Assembly (NCBI GenBank): GCA_050084515.1
Contig: CM114273.1
Location: 12,772,001 to 12,836,000 of the forward strand
DNA: 64,000 bases
Source of the DNA: Blasia pusilla
Taxonomy: Eukaryota; Marchantiophyta; Marchantiopsida; Blasiales
Direction of reading: 5' to 3'
Shown here: one piece after another, positions 1 to 12,929 of the stretch
Numbering within the stretch: the stretch's first letter is position 1
How the letters are laid out: each line of letters starts with the position of its first letter
The notes under the pieces: generated by a model
The model's database searches: none
The model's input: only the letters and a program-made list of their open reading frames with translations
What the model was told of the DNA's origin: nothing
Program-made: the position numbers and the translations under genes

Positions 1-1477
1 TTACTGCACCCACCTACCACCAGCTACTACCCGATACCTAGCACTCTCAATCACATATGACAAGTGCGGGAAAAGGGACTCGAATGGGTAACCTGATCAC
101 GCCCTCCAACCTGCTGCACCGTCAACATGCACTCCTCCACGTGATATGACAACCTCCGCAACACAACACTCTCCTCGACCAACACGTCGATCCTCCCGTC
201 AACAGATGCGGACAACCCGTCGGCATCATGCGCACTGCCCCTCCATCGTCAACTCTCGCAATGCCCTGTCGCGCCCCAAAAACATCATGTCCCGCAAACC
301 TCTCCGTCCATCCCCACACGCGACATGTAACCTGACTCACCCTGGTCGGGCTCCACTCCTACCACATACGCCCTGTCCGACCACGTGAACATGACCCCGA
401 CCACATCCGGCCTTGCCCGACCACATCCGCACTCTCAACCACGTAGCTCAACATCATCCACGTTCGCTGTCCAACTATGTCGGTCACTCACCACGTCGAC
501 ATCCTCCCCGCCACCACGTTACCTAAATGGAGGGAACCTTGGCCCGCACCCGTATGGCTCCCTTGGGCCTTAAATGCGGGGAAAGGGGGCTGGCCCGTAC
601 CCCTATGGCGTACGGGCCAGCCCTTATGGGGTACCCCCCGTGCGCCATCCGCGCCCGTCGCCCTAACCCTAGCCTTCGCGACCTAGCCGCCCTTTACTTA
701 ACAGCCCTCCGACGGCAACAAGCCCTAACTCTCCTTCTTGCAAAATCCCAACATTCCCGCTATTAGACGACGCTATACCTACCGTCACAACCTGCGCTAC
801 ACCTTGCTGCTGTCCCCCATCAATCCGCACCACCAAAATCTGAGAAAAACGGACATCGCTTCCGCCCACGGCCTTCCAAACAGAAAAATGACAAACACCC
901 GCAACACACGCGTCTCCAAGGGCTCCCAACAAAGGCAACTCGCTTGCCCACCTGCAAACAACGAATTCCCATGTGCCCCCTGCCATCTTTCTCATGTAAA
1001 AATAAAGAGTAGTAAAAACGACACACCCGGCCTAAAACTCCACTCCTCAATCTACATCGGCATATCGAGCCTCATCCACCTTGTGCTATCAAGGAATCCG
1101 GACGCTAGCACCCTAGTCCTATCTCACACACATACAAAGGAGGTGCTCCAACGGCCCAATATGAGAAAGATGGCTTAAGAAAGCCATCTTCCTCTCTTAT
1201 ATAGGGTTGGAAAGAGCCAAAAGGCTCTTCCCCTAGAAATAGCCCTCCCCTTGGTAACCTACACGCACAGGTTACCAGAGGCGGGTGACCTGGTAAACAA
1301 GTCACCCGGATGTGAAAGACCCCAACATGAAAGTTGTCAGAAACGACATTCCTCACACAATGGACCTATCCTCAACCTCATCTGACACCGTGGGACAAAG
1401 TTACACTCAAGATAGTCCGCTGGCTCCTACATCCTATCCACGATAGATCTCGGTCTATCGGCTACTCAGATGTGACA
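1..1477 (-). mobile_element. Inverted, truncated left end of the MTase-Gypsy family (repeat A plus leader)
   Basis: Read on the minus strand, this begins at 1477 with TGTCACATCTGAG and matches repeat A of the element at 12930. Repeat A covers 1477 down to 995 and is 483 bases long, exactly as in the other copy. Below 995 the untranslated leader follows and matches about 13411-14640 of the other copy, although the roughly 310-base tandem duplication seen there is present only once here. The copy leaves the window at base 1, so its coding part and right end cannot be seen. No B repeat lies outside the A end, which is important for the split-repeat model. The open frames inside it are not genes. 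Confidence 0.85.
995..1477 (-). repeat. Terminal repeat A, inverted copy
   Basis: This is 483 bases running from TGTCAC at 1477 to TTTTTACA at 995, read on the minus strand. It holds the same TATA box region (cttatatag on the plus strand near 1196) and the same short inverted repeats around the predicted RNA start as the copy at 12930. Confidence 0.85.
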
Positions 1478-1919
1478 TCCTTCCTTTGTACGATAGCCAT
1501 AGGTTGACTTAAGTTTTTGGACTTATGATGGTGGTCACCAAAAACATGATTTTAATGAATATTATAGGCAAGCCATGTTGAGGCCCATGAGAGATAGGGA
1601 AACATGCCTATTTGTATGGTGTGACCATTTTCAACATCTAGGTCAAACCCATGAGTGTTTTTTTGGTCTCCATCCATAGATGAGAGTTTGTGGAAGGGTG
1701 ATGCTTGATGGTGAGCCGAGTGGTAGTAGGGGTCTTGGCGTATGACCCCCAAGGTGGCCATGGTGGTTGTGGCTCTCTTGGTAATACATTACATAGCACC
1801 GATCACTAGAGTTGTGGAAAGTTTTGCGTCGAGGAGTGATATGGATTTTACGTGGTGTTGTGTAGGTGGACACAATTGTCATTATGACCCGTAATGTAGC
1901 TAGGACTTCTAAGCCATCT
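1478..1919. other. Unassigned flank of the inverted Gypsy copy
   Basis: I see no gene here. The DNA is flanking sequence of unknown origin. The open frames on the minus strand have no recognisable domain. Confidence 0.4.
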
Positions 1920-3960
1920 ATTTTTGCCATGGAATCACGCCCATAGGAAGGTGAGATTATTTAGTAGATACAATTTCCATAGTGCTTCACATTGTTAGAG
2001 GAGGTGAGGACCCCATAAATGGGTCCTAGTCAAAAGCATTTGGTTCCTAACTTCCTAGTGGAGGACCAAGTATGCCTCGTAGTATGGCACGTGTTCCGAT
2101 GGAGAGAGCTCAGGGGAATTTTTGCCTATGTGTATGAAATTCTATCACTTCCAAGAGTGATAACATGAAGGTCCATGAAAGACGATCTTGCTTGTTGTCT
2201 ATGACTACCTCACTCAGGGATCAAGGGTGCAGGGGGCTAGTCCCCATCGTATGGCACATAGACCAATTTTTTGGCCATTTAACTAAATCCATTTTCTTCC
2301 TTCCGTACGTGCAACTTTAGGCTTGAGAGTGAGTCTTGGAGAGCTTGCAATTTACAATATGTGTAGATTTCAGTTAAACAACCTAACAGTGTTTGATCAT
2401 GGATGTGGCTTCCACACGGGAAGTGAACCATATATATCGTGTGTGATTCATTCGAGTGATTTTCCAATTTCTTCCACCAAAGTTCATTTGAATATCGGCA
2501 ATGGAAATGTTTTTTCCTTGATTGTAGATATAACTATGATGGAGGTGATGTCTCTTGGTGGGGAGATGAGTATGGAGCTATTGATGTCAATTGAATTGGG
2601 TGCCATGTGGCAAGAGATACCAACTCATATGGGTGAGTTGCGTGCGAGGCCAAAAATTGAGTGTGTGTCGGCTACCCCTCTTTTTGTCTTTTTGAATAAC
2701 ACCAAGGGGGTGTTCGTACCTATTGGGCCCTCTATTATGATGAATTAACTAGCTAGATTCTTTGCTCTTGAATTCTAGAGCACAACCCTTGATGTTGGTT
2801 TGGGTTACAATCTTGGTTAGGATGGCGCAAATATGAATTAAGGAGTTGTCCATTTCAAATTTGGATGGCCCTTGGTGATTCCTATACTTTGCAATTCATG
2901 ATGCAGGAGGAGTTGATGGTGAGCACCCTACAGATGGTTCAATAGTGAGGGCTTATGCAAATGGTGATGAGTTTTGATTTATATGATGTGCTTGTTAGTG
3001 GTATGGTGCATGTTATATCTCATGGGGTTTACGTAGGACTATTAAGAGAAATCAACCTCCTATTGGTCGGATTGCAAGGTGGGCGATGGTTATGTCAATT
3101 GTTTACCAACGTGTGTGATGGGTAGTATGAATGGTGCATAGAGGGATATAATGGCAATTGTTGCAATTTGCTCTTCAGCGGTGAGCGAGGTTAGTGATAT
3201 GTGGAAATACTAGCAAATAGTAGATGATGTGTCGATTGATGAGGACTATATTTTGCAAGTGGTGCCCTGTTAATGTGATGCAATATATGCATTGGGAGCC
3301 AATGGTGGGCCTATGTGAGTTGTTGAAGCGTAGGGTGGATCGCTACATCCATTGGGCATGGAGGCATCCCTTTATGGAGAGGTATCATTGGGCTATGGAC
3401 ATTGACGTCCTTTAATATGTGGGAGTGTCTAGTGGGTATAGAAGGTGTGTAGGAGATTGGTAGGAGCATGGTGGCGGTGTTTTCATGAGAGACACAAGTA
3501 TTACAGTTAGTTGGTGTATATGGAGGGAGATGAGATATTGGGGTTGGACTTATCTTGATATTATGATCCATTGTTGCGGCATGTGGTGTTGGGAGTACAT
3601 GATTTTGGTGGAGATTTTTTGGTGATATTCAATTGTAGGAGATTCCCAATCCAAGTGGGATGTGTGTCTAAAATTGAAGGGTGTGTTGGTGGTTTGCAAG
3701 GGTGATTTATGGCATGGTTGAGAACTTGACATCACGCTTCGATGTGGTTTCTCAAACTTTATTGAGGATGATGGTTATGTCTTGGATGCTTAGTGTTTAT
3801 TGAGAGTGTCATGGATTATACAAGGGCGGATAACAATGGGGCAAGTGAACATCTGGTCTCTTGATTCGAAAAAGATAATGTTAATTTCAATATGACGATT
3901 GACTATCTTGGGTCGAAATTCAAAGGACCTAATTGCTAGTTTGGTGGGCAATTGTGTTTG
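1920..3960 (+). pseudogene. Degenerate Ty3/Gypsy internal fragment with a protease-region relic
   Basis: Read through stops, about 2660-2900 gives a string that aligns with the protease region of the main element at 20850-21010. Shared features are a GVF block (FLNNTKGVFVPIGPS here, LLDNRAGVFCLVSP there) and the following LDS-type active-site block. About 2960-3060 (LYDVLVSGMVHVISHGV) matches the ESYNVLVGSTMLYHLGI block of the same protease. The fragment is full of stops. What follows at 3190-3960 does not resemble the methyltransferase of the main element, so this may come from a relative without that domain. The 141-codon frame at 2323-2748 is part of this relic and not a host gene. Confidence 0.5.
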
Positions 3961-6900
3961 CCTCCAAATGAGTAATATTTACGGCCCCTATAGGTACTCA
4001 TTTTTTTCTCACCATCTGGGCTATCTACATGTCCTCCACACTTGTTTAATAGTTTATTAATTACTTTCTCCCCTCACCCCTCTCAGAGGGCCGCACACTA
4101 GTATTTCAAATGTCCCAAAACACAAAAAATCTTTGTTTTCTACCCCTAAAAACCAATTTTTCAAACCTAAGATTTTGAAAAAAAAAAAAGTGGGAAAACT
4201 ACCTCACAATTAAATTTTTTCTCTTAAAAAATAAACCCATAATATGTGTTCCAATTTTTGACCCATGGAAATGATGTTTTTTAGGAACAAAATTTTTGGA
4301 AAACACTCCAAAATTCTTAAATATTAGGTGTCCTACAAACAATCACTTCTACACATGAACATCTCAAAAAGTGCTTATCCAACATTGTGAAATTGGTGGT
4401 ATGTTTAGCGTAGTCATTAATTTTATTTTTTTATCACTAAAATTATTTAACAATTTTCCCGCCTCCAATCATTGTGATGTTATCTACGAAGGTACAAATT
4501 AAAAGTAGGAATTTTAGATAATTGAAATAATAGAATCCATTTAGTTAACTTAAGTTAGATTCTACAACCATAATAGCTAATCCAATTGAGGTAAACCATA
4601 ATAACCTTTAAACCATGGTAGCTAATCGCATGGCCCTATGATTTATCAACAACATAGTTAAACTATAATGGTTAATAGACAAACAAGATAGAACATGTTG
4701 TCACAAAATTGTATGACGTATTAGTAATTAATGTCGGAGAGCAATTTCGTACAACATTCAATCGGGAAAAAACTTACATTAAAGACGGAAAGAGAGCGCT
4801 CATAAATACTTCAAAATGTTAAGACCCAAAGATATTCCAATTGTTGATGAAAAGTGAATGGGCAAAGGTTACTTCGCGACCTTTAAAAAAAACTCCAAAT
4901 GTAGGTGGAAAATGATCAGTCGTAGGATACTTCTAATTTTTTCGGCCTTAATAAAATCCAATTGTAGACATAAATTTATTGGTCATAGGATCTTTCAAAG
5001 AATTTATTTTTTCATGTAAATACTTGACTCGAAGTGTCATTTTGCACACGTCGTGTGGAGGGTAGAAAAGAACTTGTCTTTAAATTATATGGTGTCGTAT
5101 AGAGATATCTATCATTTCTTTGATTGTTTCTTCATGGTCTAAATGCAATTATGATGATTCTTTGGATTTTCCCAAACGTTCATTACCCAACCATGCTTCA
5201 CGTGGCACAAATGGAGCCTCAAGTGTGAAATTATTTTTGACATCTCCAAAAAAACCATTTAAAAGTTGGATAGTTTTTTTGAATAATGGAGAGAAGTTTG
5301 GAGGCAGACGCAATTATCCACAGGCATCATAGATCATAAATAGACAACATTTTTTTATACAATCGATCAAATTTTGTCTTACGAATTATCAAAATTTCGT
5401 AAAGGGTGGATTGGTGTTTGGCAAAGCCAAGTATTCAATCGATCATCTTTTTTCATAGGACCAATCAAATTTTAGCCTATGACCAATCACATTATGTTCT
5501 ATAACCGCCACAATATCGCTAATGATTGACACATTTTCCTACAATTGATCATATTTTGTCAATCAAATACACTTTTTAGAAAAAAAATCCAAGACCGATT
5601 ACACATTTGTATGAAACGTTTGTCCTTTCATCGATAACAAAGCAATTATTTTACATCACAAAATTTCCGATCACGCAAAAAAAGAGAGATAAAGCATATT
5701 CGGAAATTTTCACGCTTTATTGAAAAATGGAATATACACAAGTCTAACCTATCATTGTATCCAAATTAATTTATTCTTCCTCTATATCATGATCTTCAAC
5801 AACTTCCTCTTCCTATTCTACGTCCTCCTCCTCAACTATAAAAACCTAAGTTTAAGCAATCTCTATGGGCCCGTCCAACTCTACTTAAGGCATTACTTCT
5901 TGATCTTAGGGCCCAAATAAGGAGTGGCCACACTCCAATTCATCCTCGGATTTTTAGGGGCATGGTCGTGATTTTCTATTGAATGAAATTAACTTGTTGT
6001 TGATTCATGTGAATTGCATAACAATATCTCCTTGGTATATTGAGCTTGTTGTTATTGTACTCGCACCTGCACACAAATCCATAGCCCATTCTCCTACATG
6101 CAATAAATATGCAATTAACCATATTTTCGCCCTCACTAGCTTCTATTATGGATTTCACTATACTATCATTTAAGTATGTACATTTATTTGTTACGGCTCC
6201 TCTATACACTACGTTTGATCTACTCTCAAAAGCTTAAAAAATGTTAAAATCTCTAGTTTGTTTCCCAGAGATGTGATGATATCCAATGATCCATATCTCG
6301 AAAGAAAATGCAAACTGATTCCCATGTTGGATTCTCAACATCCACTTCTCTAAGCACCATTAATCTGATCGGCTCACTTGTATGAGGAGAAGCCTAGATT
6401 GATGGTTCCGACTTAGACGCCGAAGGAGTCATAGTAATATGACGTAGGTGGTTTACGGAGTAGCGTTACTAGGTTTATCTAACCCTATATTGCATCAGAG
6501 CTTCCATTTCCAAACCTGGAAGATGATCCTCCCCACACACTTCTCGCGCATGCTTCTGGCACTAGCGTCTTATGGCCAGAGAAATTAGTGAAGAAGATTT
6601 CACTCTGAAGTTAGTTAGGGCTTCTTTCTTTTTCCATGATGGCTCTACATCTTGTTCTAGTTGAGGAAATCTTCCATTTTTTTTTGATCCTCTATGGACT
6701 AAAGCTGGATTGGATGTGAACAAATGACTGTATGCATTCATTGTTAAAAATGTTATGGTTTGCTCGATGTCAAGCTTCTGATAAATGATGTGCAACCACA
6801 CAACTCAATGTATTGAAATGAGTGTATGTGAGACATACATTCCTAAAGAAATTAATTGTCAGTTCAATGTACATAAACAATCAAACAACAATAAAAGAAA
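3961..6900. other. AT-rich intergenic DNA
   Basis: This stretch has only short, uninformative open frames and many A and T runs. I recognise no gene, RNA or mobile-element domain in it. Confidence 0.5.
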
Positions 6901-6959
6901 TAATCTTAATAACGTAATGAAACTAGACCTAGTTTTTAAGCAGATTCCAACACTATAGA

Positions 6960-7290
6960 ACTAAAAAAGAATGATTATACTTAGTTACACTTATACGAAC
7001 AGAAAGGACCACTAGTTTTTTTATCAAATACCAAAATTGTAAATTTAAAACTAGTGGTTATATCTGGTTGTATAATTGAAATTGACTATTTAGTTTCAAT
7101 TATACAACCAGATATAACCACTAGTTTTTAATTAAATACCAAAACTATACATTGAAAAGAATGACTATATTTAGTCACAAGGATACAACTAGAAATAATC
7201 ATTGGTTCAGGATAACTGTAAGTAGTTTCATATAAAACACTTAAAATGGATTCTATATAAAATCTATAACTAGAATGATTACATTTAGTG
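6960..7290. repeat. MITE-like palindromic repeat with 35-base perfect arms
   Basis: Bases 7047-7081 are an exact reverse complement of 7094-7128, separated by 12 bases. The arms start with AAAACTAGTGG. On either side lie several imperfect copies of a motif like GAATGATTATACTTAGT (near 6970, 7160, 7272). The CCACTAGTTTTT..ATCAAATACC block occurs both near 7010 and near 7118. The structure looks like a small non-autonomous DNA element or a nested palindrome. It encodes nothing. Confidence 0.7.
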
Positions 7291-8479
7291 TCAAATAGTA
7301 GCAGGGCAATATTTGTATACACTACAAGTAGAACCTTTGTCCACGTGTCACACTTGTACTTTGACCACTCATTATTTACCACGTGTCAGAATCGTATAAA
7401 CATCCACGTAAGCATCGCAAGAATTCCATGTCATACTCACTGGATTGATGACTAGGATTCTATCCACTTGTACACTTTCTAGCTCAGCGTTAAAAATATA
7501 TGCCAACGTGTCATTTTGACACTAGAAATCCTATATGACGAGTCCTTTGATACTACTTGTTTTCTAGTTATAAGTTAGTCTTATTAGTCCGGGAGAACTA
7601 AATTATGGTTTTTGGATTTAATGGTTTTTAATAATGGTTTTTGGATTTAAATCCTTCTAGTGGTTGCGAGGGGAAATTATGGGTTGAATATTGAATCTTT
7701 GATGGTTGATATGCGTTAGGCCAAGGAAAGCCAAAAATAACAAGGTCCAAGCAACAAGGAAGGCTAGCTAAATTATTCAGAAAAGAATGGAAGAGGCTCG
7801 AAGGTAGTGGGAAATAGCGCTTTTGATATTCCAACACTCTCTTCCAACCTATAAAGGTATGAGCTTTCTACCGCCAAAAGGGGAGGAATTTGGGATTTGA
7901 GATTTGGATGAAGTGGAATTTGGATGAATTTGAGACTAGCCAAACAACAGTTGCTTTAATGTAATTCTCATCGTTAGCCATCCTAGTTTTGAGAAGGAAA
8001 GATGTTCTCAGACTTGACTCTAGCTGCATCAAGATCTAGAAGGAGTAATTGAGCAAACAGTGGGAGGAACCTTTATGAACCAACACAAAATTGCTCTTCC
8101 TAAATCATTGATAAGAAGATTCACTGAGTGGATACATACTCTTCCTATGGCGGTGACTTGTTATGGAATTTTGAAAAAATTGCTTGTTGGCATAATTACA
8201 TCATCTTTGAGAGGCTATTGTATGTGCAAAACCGTTGAAAGGATCATTATAGGAGGACCATTGAAGAGGTGGTGAAAGGGCAGCATTTGGGGGTCACCTT
8301 AAAAGATTTGGAAGGGTTGTAGGATGCATGTACCGTCACAAGCTCAAACATCTCGGAAGTAGATCTCTTCAGAAGGCGTTTGGGAAAGTTGCGGGGTAAA
8401 GTGGAACCTAACTAAACCTCTTATGATCCTAGAGCATGGAAATTGGTTGAATAATTAGGAAATGGGATCCAAGGGGACC
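7291..8479. other. Intergenic DNA without a recognised gene
   Basis: Short frames only. The part after about 7960 may already belong to the degraded LTR retrotransposon that follows, but no motif proves it. Confidence 0.35.
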
Positions 8480-9400
8480 AAAAAAAAGCGGGAAAGCAAA
8501 TAGTGCTTCAAAATGTAAAGAGCTTCATGCCTCTTCCTACCACGAGCCCACGTCTTCCCGCAGAGGTGGAAGTTTCAAAAACTCTTCTGTTTAGCGAAGT
8601 GTTTAATTAAGTGGACAATACTAACACATCATTCAGGGCTTAGCAACCTCCAACACAGTTATCAAACTACGTTAATGTAGACTTTAATGGTGGAATGGAG
8701 TAGACCGTACAAATAGAGGCAAGGTGTTAAGGAGTACTAGTTGATCGAGGTAGTGACCACTTTGCTACAAGATATATGAGTATGGACCTCCTCTATGCCT
8801 AGTATGATCGTGTGGCACAACTAGGAAATATTTGATAGGCGAAGGAGAAGAGAAGTATGAAGCGTTATGAAGAATAATGTTAGAAAGAATCCATGTGATT
8901 TGCGAATTTTAGGAATTGGGTGGCACAGACCAAAGGCACGAGGGGAGTAGAAAGATGAGGAAGGAGCCCATCCAGAGAGTGAGAGTCTTTTCCACTTTTG
9001 GAAGAAGGGATATCATCCGATAAGTCCACCAATAACAATGAGTCCAACGATTGCCATTCGCCTATACCACCCTCTCCGACCGATTCTTTAGGTTCTTGAA
9101 CCTCTTCCTCAAAAGAATTGGGAGAAGAGCTTAGTGAGGAACAAGCGGGACCAATAATGACAGTATAAACCCTTACAACTATGGCTGCCCATATATTTAA
9201 GATCTTATATGATTATTTTAAAGGAAAGAGGTTTGAGGGTGTGGATAGCTTTGTATCGCACTTTGAGTCAATTGCGGCAGTCAATAGGGAATCGACTAAT
9301 GTGGACAAATTCAGACTTTTGCCCAATTTATTCAGAGGAGAAGGTCGTAGCTAGTACCCTTTCCATCTTACTCTGATCTTAAAAGTGATCGATCACATTA
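8480..9400 (+). pseudogene. LTR-retrotransposon gag relic
   Basis: Translation of 9181-9345 reads MAAHIFKILYDYFKGKRF followed by EGVDSFVSHFESIAAVNRES. This has the pattern of a retrotransposon gag core: an aromatic-glycine start, a phenylalanine-rich helix, then FE, N and a late LP. The upstream DNA is charged and full of stops. It is probably an old Gypsy copy whose 3' repeat may be the tail-core-tail segment at 10434-10947. Confidence 0.4.
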
Positions 9401-10433
9401 CCTTCATGGTCATGCGACCAATGACTTTCAAGAGTAGTGTTTCTTTGCAAGACAATTGTGTTGTCATATATCCAATCACACTCAATCATTATGGTACATG
9501 TTGCGAATGAAAGTGATGGGTCGCATATATGACTTATTATGGTCATGCAATCGATCAGTGATTTAATATCCCTTAAACAATGATAATATGATCAGTTGCA
9601 TGACAATAGTGCCATGCAACAAATCGCTTTCACGATACTCTCTACAATAACTCAATAACTTAAAACAAAGAAATAAATAACAAGAAAAAAGATTCATTAT
9701 TTTCGAAAAAGTTGGAAGTTTTTTGGAAGAGATAATGTAGTTTACCTACTTTTGAGGCCATCTCAATGAGTGTATATTTTGGTTATTCAGAAAGTATGTG
9801 AATGCCTAGAGTAACAAAACATTTATCTGAAAAGTGAGTTTATCGGCTTGCTCTGTTGTAGCGAGAACAAATGGTTCAACAATGAATAATACCCAATCAA
9901 CATGATCAGTTAATTTATACTAGGAGTTGTAGATTTCACCATGTCCTTCCTAGAGATGTGACCACCTTTGTTCCCCATCACGTACGTTTTTTTGCATCTA
10001 TGCATTTCTTTATGTGACCGCATCTGCCTTTTTACTACCTCATATTCCTTTTCGTGACCATCGAATTTACAATGTTAGACCTCTAATTAAATCTTAACCT
10101 CGGTTAGGAGATCCATTTTGAAAGTGAAAGCCTTTAGGAACTCGCATTTCTCTGATTTCAGTTTTCTCTCCCAAAATGAAATTTATGAGAAATGCTCCTA
10201 TGATCGATTATATTTTTGCATGAGATGATACAAAAATTGGCTTACATTTCTTTCCTTAAATGTGACAAATTTGGGGGGAAAATAGTATACCTTGCCAATT
10301 TATGGCAAAGTTGTTATAATTTAAGTATTTTAATTTTTTTTGAAATTTGCATGATGTACGGAAAATGAGAATTTTTTTTTGAAATGCCAAATGACTTAGA
10401 TGGTCAGATCCAATGTTATTGGTTTACGTTAGT
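9401..10433. other. AT-rich DNA, no gene seen
   Basis: No reading frame of interest. It may be the decayed interior of the element whose gag relic lies upstream. Confidence 0.3.
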
Positions 10434-10947
10434 GCATGTATGACAATAATGTTGTGTAGCAATGTGTATATGCACAACAAATATCACGGTATGTATTGTT
10501 GAGCAAGAGTATGTATTGTGCTTTTGTAGTAAGGCTATGGTATAGCTAGGTTGGGAGAGGCCAAGAGTGACCTATTGGCCTCCCTTGGGTGACTTGTGTG
10601 CACATATCACCTTCTTGGAGCCTAAGGGGCCTTTAGAGGGGTATACCCCGAAAGAAGATTTGGAGAGGCTCTTATTTCCACAATTGAGCCTTTTCAGCAT
10701 AAGCTAGGGCAGGGTATTGCGGACATGCATTCAACAAGGATTCCCTCACAATAAGGGTGGGTTTGGCTTGATTGTTGTTCAATGTAATCATAGAGCAGTG
10801 TGTTTCCCATCTGATGCATTTTGTAGCCTCTTTATATGATGTTGTACATATGTATGTAACATGTTCATGATTTGTGTTATGTTAGTGTATGTTTTTTTTT
10901 GCGTGACAACAATGTATGTTGTGTAGCGATGTGTATGCGCACAATAA
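10434..10947 (+). repeat. Degenerate tail-core-tail repeat related to the MTase-Gypsy 3' end
   Basis: Two copies of a short tail (…ATGTTGTGTAGCAATGTGTA… near 10450-10483 and GTTGTGTAGCGATGTGTATG near 10918-10940) flank about 400 bases of promoter-like DNA. The tail resembles the end of repeat B at 26150-26189 (TATATAGCGATATGTATGCG). The core contains a block resembling the GGTGACTTG and GGCTCTT parts of repeat A. This is the same order, B-A-B, as at the right end of the main element, in a diverged family. Confidence 0.4.
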
Positions 10948-12928
10948 ACCAACTCTGAAAGAAATCCATAGCTTAGAATAAAAAATGTTAGAAAATTTTG
11001 AGTCTCATACGAAAAATTGTGAAACTCCAAAAAATTTGTGAGTATCCAAATTTTGCAATTGACATGTGATGGGAAATGGGGGTCGAATCCCAATACTTAA
11101 CAAGGAAAATTGAAATAAGTTAACTTGCAAAAAATAATATAACCACAACATATTATGATCTTGAAGCATTCACAATCTATGAGACATCCTCTAACCCTTC
11201 CAAAGAAGAAAGAAATTGCAATATGAGGTTCATAAGGGAAAAATAATATAAGTTGTTTAGTGGGTTGAAGGACTTGTAACAAACTCTCTCCATGATTGTT
11301 CTCTATAGTTTGTTCTTGCTATATCCTCAAACTTCATACCATTGCCACCATATTCTCAGCCATCGTGGTCACAAATTCAAGTGCAATAGTGGCTTCTAAT
11401 GATCATGTAGTAAAAAATGGGATTTTGGAACAAGTTCCAATAGCAATGACCTAATGTTGGTTAGACTTATCAACTTATACAATCACCTAGGGTAAGGGCA
11501 CTTTGATATTTATTTATATATCTTTTTGAATTATTTCCATCCTTTTGGAGTTTTGATTTTTTTATGATTGACCAATAAAATGATGGCTGCAAGGGAGGAA
11601 GGTTTTCCCCACCACCACGTCCCTCTTGAGTTGGAGATGACTAGTTGTATCATAGTAGGTTAGAAGTACTTAGACCTATTATACGTTGGGATTGGTAGAC
11701 AAAACTCAATCAACATGATAATCATGTAGAATCATATTCTTGAGGCATACATGTACATGGATGCATCGTCTCTCTCACTAGAATATATGAGGAAAAAAAT
11801 AGTTAAACTCCTGGAAATAGAGAGGTCCAATATCAAGAATGATTGGATTAATCATGGGGTTCACTATGCAATCCCATGCCAACGTGATACCAATGAGGAG
11901 TCATGGGCTCGACTTGTAGATGATTGGCTCTCTAAGGAGGGAAAAATGAAAGCAGAAGAAATGGCATGAGCGTAATCAAAATTCTAGACTTTAAATTGCA
12001 TTGGACTTGGAGGTTTAGATGGACATGATGGAAATCCTCTAGGCACATCTCGAGATTCTACGAGGTTTGATGTTTGTGAGATCTTCAAAGTTTTGTATAA
12101 AATTATTAAAAGAAGGAGGTTATGCATGTCTTGCAAAGGTTGATGCTCCACATAGTTGTATATGGGGAAGCAATAATGACGTGGTACATGATTTACATAA
12201 GTATCATAAGGTCGTTCAAAGGGCTCCATGACAGCTATAATTGAATGAAAAGATATCCCTCAATCAAATGGTACTACCCAATTGAGTTCACCAATTACAT
12301 TTATCTTCCATACTCTTATTCAATATATGTATCCTTGTTCCATCTATGGTTTCACATCATCATAAAAATAAACAACATTTATGGATATCCATCGAGGCAC
12401 TTGTGGATATGATCTTGAAACTTGGTTCACGGGATGTTGTTGGTGGATCCAAACAAGATTTGAGTGATCTTGGTGTATAGAAATAACGGCTTTGATAAAT
12501 GAACTCAATCAATTCTAAATTTTCTTGAGCAAATAATTGAATCAAATATATTTCCCTCTCATGAAAGTCTTAGAGCACTTTCATAGAGCATATATGCTCT
12601 ATGACTTTTATAAGAGTGAGACATATTCAATTTATTTCCCTTCGTCACGCTTGTCATTACCTATGTTACACAAAACTAATAAATCTACACGTTGGTGAAG
12701 AATCACATCACCCCAAAATTAATTTTTTTCGTGCTCACCAAAACCACTATTAAGGCCCGCAAAGGACCGTCATAGATCCCCATATGAATATTCATTCCAT
12801 TTAATGTGTTTCAATATCACTACTTACCAATCTCCTCCCATGATCCCAACTAACATGGCCAAAAGTAGTTTTGAGAAAAATCTAGTGACACATGTCGAAT
12901 AAAGGAACAACTTAAAAAAGCTACATCC
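10948..12928. other. AT-rich intergenic DNA
   Basis: I recognise no gene. A 72-codon frame at 11751-11969 is charged and lysine-rich but matches nothing I know and has no supporting context. The last bases, 12924-12928 (CATCC), are the left copy of a possible 5-base target duplication of the element that follows. Confidence 0.4.
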
Positions 12929-12929
12929 T

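Noticed and set aside
2323-2748. A host gene of 141 codons
   Set aside because: Its end and the DNA after it align with the Gypsy protease region; it is part of an old relic.
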